From an uncultured Clostridia bacterium (GTDB taxonomy: Bacteria > Bacillota > Clostridia > Christensenellales > UBA1242), in contig CAKVNA010000001.1 of assembly GCA_934776915.1 (NCBI GenBank), positions 1-20,697 of the forward strand: a DNA stretch of 20,697 nucleotides. The letters are read 5' to 3'. Below are positions 1 through 8,223 of this stretch, in pieces. The notes under the pieces were generated by a model, which was given only the letters and a program-made list of their open reading frames with translations, was not told the DNA's origin and ran no database searches. Made by a program: the position numbers and the translations under genes. Numbering within the stretch: the first letter of the stretch is position 1; every line of letters starts with the position of its first letter.

Positions 1-3000
1 ATAAAATACAGTTCTATCAACGACTGGTCAAATGTCTATATGCTTTCAAGGAATGAATCGGTTCATGACGGTGAAGTTTGTGATGTAAACGAAGTCGTGG
101 CACTTCATGGCTATGACAAATTCCAAACAACAAACACAGATTCTTCAGCTGACGAAAGTTACGCCGCAACGGGAACAGGTCCAGACGGGATTTTCCTTTA
201 TGAAGTGAAGCCAATAGAATGGAATGTTGTTGATGCTGAAAACTTGACGGTGCAAAATGCGGGCACGGGGAAGAATTATAAAATGCTTGTTTCAAGCCAA
301 GTCATAGACTCTAACGCTTTCAACTATAGGTCAAGAAACCTCACAAATCAGCCAGATAACAGTTACAATTATGGCAAAAACTTTGATAACAGCGTGATAA
401 AAGCCTGGCTAAATGGGTATGCCACTATTGATGTAACTTGTACCAACGGCTCAGATACATACACTGATAAATTCTATCAAAGCAACAGAACTTTTGTAAA
501 CCTTGCATTTTCAAACAACAAGAACGACTTGCAAACTTTCACACACACTTCATCTTCTTCAGCAGTTCAAGTTGGGCTTCTAACTTTCGGTGAAGCAACC
601 AGCAACAACATTCAAGAGGGTTCTAAAACTCAATTTGCCCTTGCAAGCGGGGACCAAAATAATAATGGGAAATATCGTTGGCTTATTGACGGTGGCGACC
701 ATGTTATTTCCAGAATTGAAGATAACGGAAATGTAACATGGAAGGTTGCTGATGTTTCTTTACCTGAGTTCGCTATTTTTGGCGTGCGTCCTGTCATTTG
801 CCTTGATGTGTCAAGTTTTGCAAATTCAAGCAAAGTTGGCGACATTGACGCTGGTGACACCTTAAACATTGCCAAACCTCTTGGGCTAAATGAAGAAGTA
901 AATTTGAGCACTGCAAGTTACACAACCCCAAACCTTCTCCACATACAAAAAAATGGCGTTGTTGACGGCAGCGTTGTTGTTACGCAAAAAGGCAGCGACG
1001 GCAAAACTTATACAGTTACAACCTCAAACATGACCATTGACGGCAAGTCTGCAGTGTCGGGCTTTATCGTGGCGGGAATTAGAGTTTACAATATAACTTA
1101 CGGCACAAACGCTGGGGCAACACATGTTAACGGCAACATTGAAATGACACCAAGTAATTACGACAAAACTTTTATCCCAGTGTCAAGTTACATAGGTGGC
1201 AAAGACAGCGTATCCACAAACATAATAACCAATCTTGACGGGCAATTTGCAATGACTTTCTATCTTGTCTTTGAGGGGAATGTCTATCTTATCCCAGCCG
1301 AGAAAATAACCAATCCAATTATATATGCAACACCTCTCAGAAACAATGACACTCTTGCTGCTTCGGGCAGAAGCCCAAGTGCGGCGGTAAATATTGAAGT
1401 TGCAAAAATTCTTGCGGGAAATGTAGCGGAAGGAACTTCGGAAAATGACAAAATAAATTATGGTCACATGTCAACACTGCATTTCAAGGACAAATTGACA
1501 ACTAACTCAATCAACAATTATGATTTTGTTTTCAAATATCCTACAGTTATTCAATCTTCTAAAACAAGCGGTGACTTTTCATTTGAAGTCGCTTCAAATC
1601 ATACTACAACCTTTGAAAATGTTATTTTTGACGGACAAGACGATGAGCGGACAAACTCCCTTGTGAATGTTGCCGGGACTGCGACATTTAATAATTGTGT
1701 CATAAAAAATGTAAATGTTACGGGCAATGGTGGGGCGTTAAATATTTATGAAACCGGAACTGTAAAAGGCTCAAAACTTGAAATTTCAAACTGCAGAGCG
1801 GCGAACGGCGGCGGCATTTATTGCACGGGCGATTTTGGCGTTGACGAACTTATTTTGACGAGCAACTTTGCAAATGGTGCGGCAAGCATTTATGCAAGCA
1901 CATTAAATGCAAAAGAGTTTAAAATTTCAAAGAGCCTTGTTGTAGCGAACAATGTTGAGCAAAAGAGAGAAGATCGCACTTACTATGCAAATTATGCAGT
2001 GTATATTTCGGGCTATAAGGTTGGCATAAACAACCCTGTTTTTAAAAAGAACAAGTCATTTGTGGCGGCACTTTATCTTGAAAACTGCACAACACTAGAC
2101 AACAAAACCCCAACGCTTGGGAAATCTGGCACGGATGAAAATGTGGGGATATTTGAGGGCAATATTGCTTATGGTGAAAGCTCTTGTGCCGGGGCAATGA
2201 TTGTTCAAGCAAACGGTGTTTACGAATACAAATTCAGTGGTATAAAATTTTCAAACAACAGTGCTTCTGGGGGTGGCCATGGGGCAGTGCTTGTTCAAGG
2301 TAAATATCAAAATGAGAACGGTGTAAGTTTTGACAACTGTGTGTTTAGTGGAAACGAAGGCCCTATTTCTGGTGCACTTGCATTTTGTCCTTCGGGTTCT
2401 CTCGGTGGAAATTTTAAAGTTTTAAACACAAAATTTTTCAGCAACAAAGCAACAAGCACAACTGTAAATGACATTGCTGGTGCGTTGCTATTTATGAAAG
2501 ACAACAATAAAACAAAGTCCACTTTCAGTTTGAGCAACTTAACTTTTATGGGCAACATGTCAAATAATTATGGCGTTGCAAACATCAATCTTAACGCACA
2601 AAGCAGTGTCAATCTTCAATCAATAACTCTTGGCGGCAGTTTGGAAAACGGCAACGATTTGGAAAACATTAGAAATGTATCAGCAGTTTCTGGGGCATTG
2701 TTTGCAATAAAAGGTGAAAAGACTTCGACCGTTTCAATCAGCAATTTCATTGCACAAAACAACAAAATTTCGGAAAACTCAACAGAAAATTCTTTTAATA
2801 ATTCAAGCGTTTTGTATCTTGAAAATTTGACTGGAGCAGAAGGAATTCTTTTAACTAACAGCAAGTTTGAATACAACGACAGTCTTTCAAACGGCGGAGC
2901 GTTAAACATTCAAAATTGTTCGGGAATTATCCAAAATTGCTTATTTAACGGCAACACTGCAACTGTCACTGTTTTGGCAAGCGACACAAATGCAGTTGGC

Positions 3001-6000
3001 GGCGGGGCAGTGTATCTTTCAAAAACAGAAGGCGAACATGAAATAGAAGTTAAAAATTCAACTTTCACAAATAACTCCGTCAAGGTGACCTCTGGCTCAA
3101 CACTTTTTGTTGGCGGCGGGGCTATTTTGGCAAAGCAAATCACACTGAAACTTACAAATGTTTATGCACAAAACAACTCTATTTCGGGCGGGAATATGAT
3201 TGCAAAGGGCGGAGCGATTTGCTCTTATGACAACGGACCTTCAAGCACTCAATATCTGACAAAATGTCAACATTCCTCCCCAAAACTCGTTATCTTTGGC
3301 GGGAAATTTGAGGGAAATAACGCTTCAAGCAGTGAGGAATCTCAAGGTGGTGCAATTTGGGGCGACTGCGTGCAAATTATCCTAGGCGGAACTAAAGCGG
3401 GGCATGAAACAACAGCAGATACAGCAAGCGGCATAGCAATTTTTGACGGCAACAAAACAAAAAATGGCGAACAAATAAAAGGCAAAGGCGGTGCAATTTA
3501 CTCGTCAAGTTGCTTTGAAATTTTAAACGAAAACAATGCGTCAACCGTTGCACAATTCACTGGAAACTCGGCCAGCAGCGGCGGTGCGGTGTATGCTTGT
3601 GGGGTGGCGACCATTGACGGTGGCGACTTCGCTTCCAACATTGCTTCAAATAACCTTGCAAGAATCATTGGCAAAGGTGGTGCAATATATTTTGCCAACA
3701 GTGAACTTACAAAAATATTTAGCAATTATATAAAGGGCGGAGAAAGCACACAAGGAAATTCCTACAGACTTCCAATGTTCGCAAAAATTGTCCGTGCAAC
3801 TTTCACCGGCAACTCAGCAAACTATGGCGGGGCAATCTATGCAAGCGGTGCTTTAACTGTGAAAAAAGATAACAATAGCAACAACGACTTTATGGGCTTT
3901 GCAAAATTCTCAATGTTAAGCATTGTTGGAGTGAATGAAAGCTCAATCATATTTAACCAAAATATAGCCAGCGATAACACCAATATGACTGGAATTAGCG
4001 GCACTGGCGGGGCAATTTATGCAATGTCACCAGTGACCTTAAACAACATTTCCTTTAGCGAAAACAAGGCAGAAAATGTATCTGCAATCTACTATGACAA
4101 CTCGTCAAAAACATTCAGTCAAGCGGAGGGAAGTTATGTTACAAGCGACAAATTGACAATGGAAAATATTGTATTTAACGGCAACATTTCAAGTGGCTCG
4201 GGCGTTGTGGCGGCAAGCAATTATGTAGATGTTACAATCAAAAATTCAACCTTCACAGCAAACAAAAATGCCGGCGCAATTCTTATCTTCTCGTCAACTG
4301 GCGGCTATCTTGGTGACGGAAATTTGGAGAACTGCTCATTCAGCGGAAACTGCGACACTTCAGAAATCTATTCTTCCGATGTCATTATGGTTTCAAAGCG
4401 TGAAGTTGCAATAAACAACTGCACATTTGGGCAAAATGGCAACACAGAAAAAACTCATTATGGCACAGCAATTTTGGTCGATAAGGGCGGACTTGTTTAT
4501 GTAAATAACATCGCAGCAAACGGCGCAGAAAATGGCAAAATTTCGCATACAAATGGCTTTATTCTGGTGCAAAACGGCGGCAATTTGAAAGTCAACGGCG
4601 GCACAATTTCTTATCTTGAAAACAAAAACACTGACAAAAATTTTGGCGGTGGTGCTGTTGTTGTGCATGGCAAGGCATCATTTGACGGAATTGCAATATC
4701 TTATTGCAAAGCAGAAAATGGTGGAGCAATATATGTTGCTGAGGGCGGTGATGTGTCCTTTGCAGGCACAATCTCAAATTGTTCAGCAACCTCAAATGGT
4801 GGTGGAATTTATGTAGGAAGTGGAGCAACACTTTTGGTGTCTGGTAAACTCAAACTCGACCTTACATATTCCGAAAGTTTAATTAAGGGAAACACTGCCA
4901 AAAACGGCGGCGGTGTGTTCTCTCTTGGCAACACAACTGTAACTCATGCAAGCATTAAAGAAAACTCTGCAGAAAACGGCGGCGGAATTTTTGCAAATAT
5001 AAATAGTTCTTTGACCATAGCAAAAGACGCTGTGGGATATTTGTATATGTCCGAGGCTGAAATTTCAGACAACAAATCTGCTGAAAATATCACAAAAGTT
5101 GTTGGCGGTGGGGTGTATGCAAGCGGGGTGTCTTTTGAAGCAAAAGACATGACTTTCATCAGCAACAGTGCAACACAAGGCGGGGCAATGTATGTGGATA
5201 ATGGTGCAGTCACTCTTTCTCATTGCACATTCAGCAAAAACTCTGCGGAGACTGGGGGCGCAGTCTATTTGGAAAATTGCACATCAAGCCTTATGTCATG
5301 CAACTTCTTGGGAAATTCTGCAACGGGCAGCGGCAGAGCGGTTGTAATTAGCAATGGAAGTGCCGTGGTGCAAGATAGTTTATTCAAAGACAGCTCGCAA
5401 TCAAGCGGCGGCTCGCAGTCAAACGGAACAGCAAAACTATACGCAACTTGCGAGTCACTTATTTTGGCAAATTGCAACTTTGAAGAAAACGCAGATTTAA
5501 CAAATGGTGGTAGTATTTCACACCTTTATGCAACAGCAAATAGTGTTGAAATTTTGGACAGCAACTTCACCCGTGGAGCGTGTGCGGGAGTTGAAAGCGG
5601 CGTCACAATTTTCGCACCATATGTGTGGATAGAGCGTTGTGCGTTCAATTTGAACAAAGACGGCGGACTATCTCTTGCCACAAATTATGGTGTCATTGCA
5701 AATTCACAATTCTTATCAAATGAAAAAAATGGCGGACTAAAACTCAATAAATATGGCGACAATTCTTCAGTTGAAATTATTGATACAGACTTCACAAATT
5801 ATGATATAAATGGAACCACAAACCAAGACGGCAACATCTCAACCTCAAACGGCGGTGCAATTTATGTGGCAGAAAATGTAAGCCTTCGACTTTCTGGCGA
5901 AATAAATGTTAGCAAAAATACTTCCACTGGCGGTGCAATTTATGTGGCAAGTGGCGGAAAGTTCGTCATAACTCGTGGCTCAAAAGTTGTCATTTCAGAC

Positions 6001-7917
6001 AATAAAACTAATGCTGGATACACAAGCAATCTTATGTTTGCAAATGAAAATAACACTGCATTCCTAGAGGGCGGACTTCTTGAGGGAAGTAGCATTGGAA
6101 TTACGCTTGCTTCGGGTGCGGGTGGAGTTGCGGCACAATCGCCAACAAATATTCCACTTGAAACAAGCGACATAAACAAACTGTTCAGTGACAATGTGGA
6201 CTACTATTTCAGTTATTCTTCAAACAAAAAACAACTCAAAATTTACTCAAAATCTTCCGAAACGGGAAATAGCAAAACAATTTCAGCAACAGTAGGTGAA
6301 ACAACATATTCAATGATTTTGTCAGATATAACCTTTCTAAATTCCAAAATGCCAAAAGACGGCTACACCATTGACAAGAGTTATTTTGAAGTGACAACGG
6401 ACGGGAACCCAGTTGAAATTTCATCAATGACCTTTAGTCTTAAAGTTGGCGATACATTCCAAGGCGAACAAAGCGATAGCATAACGCTAACCTCAAAAGG
6501 CGATTACACCATTGGCTTTGCGGTCAATTCGGTCAAAGTGGGCGATAGAACTGTTGATTTAAACTCAGCCATTGGGGGAACAACAGGTCTTGCAGGCGAA
6601 ATTGCGGTCAATATTGTGGGTGAATATTTGTATATAATTTCCACCCCACAAGGCACAATGACTGCCAAAAATGCCTCATCTTTCAAAATCACACAAGCGG
6701 GCTTGGTGCAACGCAGCAACGGGCAAGAAGTGGCTGGAACTTGGGGGCTTACATCACCAGAAAACATCACAAAATCGGGCTATTATCCTTGCAAATTCAC
6801 CCCAAAACAATCGGAACTCTATGAAAACAAAGACGGCATAACTGGCACAATGTATGTTGAAGTTATGTATGACAAAATGTATTATATGACTGTTGGAGAA
6901 AAAACTGCAATTTACGCCGACAGCGAGGCAACAACAGAAATTGATGTAAATACCTTTACAGCGGCAATGGAACTTTTAAACGACAACGGAACATTTGTCT
7001 TTATGACACCTTATGTTGTCAACGGCAACGAAACTATCGCAATTTCAAAAAGAATTAACTTTGTAAGAGGGAATTCTAACACAAGCTACGCCATGATTGA
7101 AGTGCCAATGGGCAGAAGTCTTGCCATAACTTGCACCAGTGGAGAAGCTTTGTTTGAAGGGCAAAATGATATAACTCAATATCCAGTTTTTGTTGTTGAC
7201 GGCACCCTTACACTCGGCGCAAATGTCATTATCCGAAACTTTGAATATAAATCATACGCAAGTTCTGCCTTGCACGGAATAATTTGCAACAAGGGAACAC
7301 TCGTTCTGCAAGGCTGCAAAATCTATAACAACAAACTTTCATTTGAAAAAAGTGTAGATTATGAAATCGGCGGTGTTGTCTATAACGAAGGCACAATGAA
7401 CATTTTATGCGGCGAATTTTATGGAAACATAGCCCCAAACGGCAACGGCGGATTTGTTTACACTGCGGGCAAACTGACTGTTTCTGGCGGAACTATCAAA
7501 GGCAACAGAAGTGGCTCTGGAGCGGGAGTTTATGTTGCAAACGGTGGGTCGGCGGTGCTTTCTGACGGCGAAATAACACACAACAATGCACAAAATAAAG
7601 GCGGCGGAATTTATGTTGCAGAGGGCGGCTCTTTGAACCTTGGCGGCACGCAAATTTTGTCGAATATTGCAGGCACTTCGGGTGCTGGGCTATATAAGGC
7701 AGAAGGCGGCACGGTTATGCTCGCAAGCGGCGAAGAATTGCTCACATCGACCATTGAGTCAGTGGAAGCGTTGAACACCATATCAAGCGGCAAAACTACC
7801 TCTCAAAACAACAACTGGTTTGTCATTTTGTGCGTGATACTTATGGTCATTTCAACGGCAATTTTCATATTTTTGATTGCAAAACCACAAAAACCAAAAA
7901 CTTTTGACAAAAAGTAA
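1..7917 (+). CDS. Giant beta-helix surface protein with C-terminal membrane anchor (5'-partial)
   Basis: The frame is open from the first base of the window, so the true start and any signal peptide lie upstream; the ATG at 40 is internal. It ends at TAA 7915-7917, giving 2638 visible residues. In order it shows a DUF6273-like domain (residues about 64-276), a linker, a long parallel beta-helix (about 535-2007) with roughly 25 GG[AG][IVLM] turn motifs and many N-C-x-F strands, Ig-like strands and a G-x-W...FTP domain (about 2214-2289), a second short helix (about 2396-2579), and one transmembrane segment followed by a lysine-rich tail. The coils resemble the Chlamydia Pmp-type repeat (GGA[ILV], FxxN), a family of adhesins. 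No autotransporter barrel and no LPXTG signal is present, so I infer a membrane-anchored extracellular fibre of a monoderm. It lies directly upstream of a paralogue on the same strand. The exact role and ligand are unknown; no catalytic residues were recognised. Confidence 0.93.
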   Translation: MKYSSINDWSNVYMLSRNESVHDGEVCDVNEVVALHGYDKFQTTNTDSSADESYAATGTGPDGIFLYEVKPIEWNVVDAENLTVQNAGTGKNYKMLVSSQVIDSNAFNYRSRNLTNQPDNSYNYGKNFDNSVIKAWLNGYATIDVTCTNGSDTYTDKFYQSNRTFVNLAFSNNKNDLQTFTHTSSSSAVQVGLLTFGEATSNNIQEGSKTQFALASGDQNNNGKYRWLIDGGDHVISRIEDNGNVTWKVADVSLPEFAIFGVRPVICLDVSSFANSSKVGDIDAGDTLNIAKPLGLNEEVNLSTASYTTPNLLHIQKNGVVDGSVVVTQKGSDGKTYTVTTSNMTIDGKSAVSGFIVAGIRVYNITYGTNAGATHVNGNIEMTPSNYDKTFIPVSSYIGGKDSVSTNIITNLDGQFAMTFYLVFEGNVYLIPAEKITNPIIYATPLRNNDTLAASGRSPSAAVNIEVAKILAGNVAEGTSENDKINYGHMSTLHFKDKLTTNSINNYDFVFKYPTVIQSSKTSGDFSFEVASNHTTTFENVIFDGQDDERTNSLVNVAGTATFNNCVIKNVNVTGNGGALNIYETGTVKGSKLEISNCRAANGGGIYCTGDFGVDELILTSNFANGAASIYASTLNAKEFKISKSLVVANNVEQKREDRTYYANYAVYISGYKVGINNPVFKKNKSFVAALYLENCTTLDNKTPTLGKSGTDENVGIFEGNIAYGESSCAGAMIVQANGVYEYKFSGIKFSNNSASGGGHGAVLVQGKYQNENGVSFDNCVFSGNEGPISGALAFCPSGSLGGNFKVLNTKFFSNKATSTTVNDIAGALLFMKDNNKTKSTFSLSNLTFMGNMSNNYGVANINLNAQSSVNLQSITLGGSLENGNDLENIRNVSAVSGALFAIKGEKTSTVSISNFIAQNNKISENSTENSFNNSSVLYLENLTGAEGILLTNSKFEYNDSLSNGGALNIQNCSGIIQNCLFNGNTATVTVLASDTNAVGGGAVYLSKTEGEHEIEVKNSTFTNNSVKVTSGSTLFVGGGAILAKQITLKLTNVYAQNNSISGGNMIAKGGAICSYDNGPSSTQYLTKCQHSSPKLVIFGGKFEGNNASSSEESQGGAIWGDCVQIILGGTKAGHETTADTASGIAIFDGNKTKNGEQIKGKGGAIYSSSCFEILNENNASTVAQFTGNSASSGGAVYACGVATIDGGDFASNIASNNLARIIGKGGAIYFANSELTKIFSNYIKGGESTQGNSYRLPMFAKIVRATFTGNSANYGGAIYASGALTVKKDNNSNNDFMGFAKFSMLSIVGVNESSIIFNQNIASDNTNMTGISGTGGAIYAMSPVTLNNISFSENKAENVSAIYYDNSSKTFSQAEGSYVTSDKLTMENIVFNGNISSGSGVVAASNYVDVTIKNSTFTANKNAGAILIFSSTGGYLGDGNLENCSFSGNCDTSEIYSSDVIMVSKREVAINNCTFGQNGNTEKTHYGTAILVDKGGLVYVNNIAANGAENGKISHTNGFILVQNGGNLKVNGGTISYLENKNTDKNFGGGAVVVHGKASFDGIAISYCKAENGGAIYVAEGGDVSFAGTISNCSATSNGGGIYVGSGATLLVSGKLKLDLTYSESLIKGNTAKNGGGVFSLGNTTVTHASIKENSAENGGGIFANINSSLTIAKDAVGYLYMSEAEISDNKSAENITKVVGGGVYASGVSFEAKDMTFISNSATQGGAMYVDNGAVTLSHCTFSKNSAETGGAVYLENCTSSLMSCNFLGNSATGSGRAVVISNGSAVVQDSLFKDSSQSSGGSQSNGTAKLYATCESLILANCNFEENADLTNGGSISHLYATANSVEILDSNFTRGACAGVESGVTIFAPYVWIERCAFNLNKDGGLSLATNYGVIANSQFLSNEKNGGLKLNKYGDNSSVEIIDTDFTNYDINGTTNQDGNISTSNGGAIYVAENVSLRLSGEINVSKNTSTGGAIYVASGGKFVITRGSKVVISDNKTNAGYTSNLMFANENNTAFLEGGLLEGSSIGITLASGAGGVAAQSPTNIPLETSDINKLFSDNVDYYFSYSSNKKQLKIYSKSSETGNSKTISATVGETTYSMILSDITFLNSKMPKDGYTIDKSYFEVTTDGNPVEISSMTFSLKVGDTFQGEQSDSITLTSKGDYTIGFAVNSVKVGDRTVDLNSAIGGTTGLAGEIAVNIVGEYLYIISTPQGTMTAKNASSFKITQAGLVQRSNGQEVAGTWGLTSPENITKSGYYPCKFTPKQSELYENKDGITGTMYVEVMYDKMYYMTVGEKTAIYADSEATTEIDVNTFTAAMELLNDNGTFVFMTPYVVNGNETIAISKRINFVRGNSNTSYAMIEVPMGRSLAITCTSGEALFEGQNDITQYPVFVVDGTLTLGANVIIRNFEYKSYASSALHGIICNKGTLVLQGCKIYNNKLSFEKSVDYEIGGVVYNEGTMNILCGEFYGNIAPNGNGGFVYTAGKLTVSGGTIKGNRSGSGAGVYVANGGSAVLSDGEITHNNAQNKGGGIYVAEGGSLNLGGTQILSNIAGTSGAGLYKAEGGTVMLASGEELLTSTIESVEALNTISSGKTTSQNNNWFVILCVILMVISTAIFIFLIAKPQKPKTFDKK
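190..828 (+). other. DUF6273-like domain at N-terminal part of gene 1
   Basis: The segment begins with a Y-E-V-K-P-I-E-W stretch, followed by L-V-S-S-Q-V-I-D, then V-I-K-A-W-L-N, N-L-A-F, a G-L-L-T-F-G-E-A turn, Y-R-W-L-I, and ends with F-G-V-R-P-V-I-C-L-D at 778-807. This order (PI.W, S..vid...yn, ir.WLN, AF, fgl...EA, W.L, GVRPvi.ld) is what I recall for DUF6273, an uncharacterised domain common in Bacillota and often found in exported proteins. The match rests on motif order, not on a profile search. The function is not established. Being ahead of the fibre, it would sit at or near the distal end if the C-terminus is the membrane anchor. Confidence 0.6.
1603..6020 (+). repeat. Long right-handed beta-helix, Pmp-like coil repeats (gene 1, helix 1)
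   Basis: About 1470 residues are built from degenerate coils of the form N-G-G-A-I-Y-V, a short hydrophobic strand, N-C-x-F, then x-x-N-x-A. Where coils are regular the spacing is one turn: the GGAIY turn at 4717 and the next at 4795 are 78 bases (26 residues) apart. Conserved Gly-Gly, Asn and Cys fall at the same coil position, as expected for turn and ladder positions of a parallel beta-helix. The coils are too divergent for a simple recent tandem duplication, but short near-identical DNA words recur. Confidence 0.88.
5851..5949 (+). repeat. Short perfect direct repeat within gene 1 coils
   Basis: A 21-base word beginning GGCGGTGCAATTTATGT occurs at 5851-5871 and again at 5929-5949, 78 bases (26 codons) apart. 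Both copies encode G-G-A-I-Y-V-A. The first 17 bases recur at 11821-11837 in gene 2. The repeat follows the coil period, so it is a coding repeat; it is also a plausible site for unequal recombination. Confidence 0.85.
6025..6120 (+). other. Helix-closing cap-like segment (gene 1)
   Basis: The encoded pattern is S-N-L, a polar stretch, then F-L-E-G-G-L-L-E-G-S-S-I-G-I. It matches, in position and in the G-x-L-x-x-x-S-x-I-G-I core, the segments ending helix 1 and helix 2 of the downstream gene (12286-12375 and 16741-16836). I read it as a conserved closing strand pair that ends each helix. This is an inference from recurrence at the same architectural place. Confidence 0.6.
6640..6867 (+). other. 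Ig-like 'FTP' domain (gene 1 copy)
   Basis: The order G-T-W...G-Y-Y-x-x-x-F-T-P...L-Y...V-E-V matches a small all-beta Ig-like repeat common in large exported Bacillota proteins (typical form G-T-F-x-W...F-T-P-x-x-x-x-N-Y...V-x-V). Two further copies lie in gene 2 (12919-13155 and 17374-17658). It probably acts as a spacer between helices. The family name is uncertain; the homology of the three copies is clear by eye. Confidence 0.65.
6943..7155 (+). other. Helix-initiating 'LxDxG' module (gene 1 copy)
   Basis: The encoded pattern is F-x-A-A-M-x-L-L-N-D-N-G-T-F, then T-I-A-I-S-x-R-I-N-F-V-R-G, then an I-x-V strand and a S-L-A-I-T strand. It aligns with 13231-13440 and 17797-18015 in gene 2, which read L-x-D-G-G-x-I and V-T-I-T-R-A-T-G-F-T. 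All three follow an FTP domain and lead directly into a new beta-helix, so this is likely the N-terminal capping region of the helix. Confidence 0.6.
7186..7737 (+). repeat. Short second beta-helix next to the membrane (gene 1)
   Basis: Coils here are of the G-T-L-x-I / G-G-x-I-x-x-N class. At the end they become very regular: the G-A-G-V-Y, G-G-G-I-Y and G-A-G-L-Y turns start at 7519, 7600 and 7681, exactly 81 bases (27 residues) apart. Each is followed by a [N/E]-G-G turn. This helix is the membrane-proximal part of the fibre. Confidence 0.8.
7816..7914 (+). other. C-terminal transmembrane anchor and basic tail
   Basis: A run of about 22 strongly hydrophobic residues starts with W-F-V-I-L-C-V-I-L and ends F-L-I-A. 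It is followed by K-P-Q-K-P-K-T-F-D-K-K and the stop. The N-terminal flank is polar (T-T-S-Q-N-N-N). This is a stop-transfer segment with a cytoplasmic basic tail. No LPXTG-like pentapeptide precedes it, so covalent sortase anchoring is not supported by the sequence. Confidence 0.88.
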
Positions 7918-7953
7918 ATTATTTTAAACAAAAGTTAAAATTGAATTTTTAAG

Positions 7954-7990
7954 AAAAAATAGGTGAGAAATTACCTATTTTTTTCTGTTT
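7954..7990 (+). terminator. Intrinsic terminator after gene 1
   Basis: The arms AAAAAATAGGT (7954-7964) and ACCTATTTTTT (7973-7983) are perfect 11-base complements around an 8-base loop. The stem is followed by a T-rich stretch (TCTGTTTTT). It starts 37 bases after the TAA of gene 1. Because the A-run on the left mirrors the T-run on the right, it could also work in the opposite direction. Confidence 0.88.
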
Positions 7991-8109
7991 TTCAGAGGGA
8001 AATATATTCGCTAAAACGCTTTTGTGGAGCAAAAATACAGAAAAATAAATTTGTCAACTAAATTTCAAACAAAAAGTTTGTTTTTTATATTTTTTTTGTT
8101 GCAAAATAT

Positions 8110-8138
8110 TTGTTAATTTTTGACCCATAATATATAAT
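8110..8138 (+). promoter_or_regulatory. Sigma-70/sigma-A type promoter for gene 2
   Basis: A TTGTTA -35 box (8110-8115) and a perfect TATAAT -10 box (8133-8138) are separated by exactly 17 bases. A second TATAAT overlaps at 8138-8143. Transcription would start near 8145, giving a leader of about 80 bases. Upstream T/A tracts (8081-8097) could serve as an UP-like element. A TTGACC at 8120-8125 also exists but has poor spacing (12 bases) to the second TATAAT. Confidence 0.7.
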
Positions 8139-8210
8139 ATAATCATAGTTGTAATAAGATTGCTGAACTATGCAATTTTGTGTCAACAAATTCAAAGGCA
8201 AAAAAGCCAA

Positions 8211-8215
8211 AGAGG
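8211..8215 (+). promoter_or_regulatory. Ribosome binding site that decides the start of gene 2
   Basis: AGAGG lies 8 bases before the ATG at 8224, a good spacing. It is only 2 bases before the in-frame ATG at 8218, too close. No Shine-Dalgarno-like sequence precedes the in-frame ATG at 8170. The start at 8224 also gives a compact, standard signal peptide. Confidence 0.75.
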
Positions 8216-8223
8216 TTATGGTT

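Larger units (their letters stand above)
7918..8223. other. Intergenic region between the two giant genes
   Basis: These 306 A+T-rich bases hold a terminator (7954-7990), a weak second hairpin in a T-rich tract (8067-8083, AAACAAA / TTTGTTT), a promoter (8110-8138) and a ribosome binding site (8211-8215). No convincing small gene or structured RNA is visible. The run of eight T or more near 8090-8097 just upstream of the promoter is the longest homopolymer noted in the gap. Confidence 0.7.

Noticed and set aside
40..42. ATG at 40 as the true start of gene 1
   Set aside because: The frame is open upstream to base 1, no ribosome binding site precedes 40, and no signal peptide follows; it is an internal methionine.
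4700..5000. Regularly spaced repeated words suggesting a CRISPR array
   Set aside because: The repeats are short and degenerate, keep the reading frame and follow the 24-27 residue coil period; the 'spacers' are coding and repeat-like. This is a protein repeat.
1..7917. Reading the proteins as autotransporters because of Pmp-like repeats
   Set aside because: The complete C-terminus of gene 1 shows a single transmembrane helix and basic tail, with no C-terminal beta-barrel.
8066..8083. Second hairpin followed by T-runs as a second terminator
   Set aside because: The stem is only 5-7 A-T-rich pairs and lies in generally A/T-homopolymer DNA; too weak to call beside the strong terminator at 7954.
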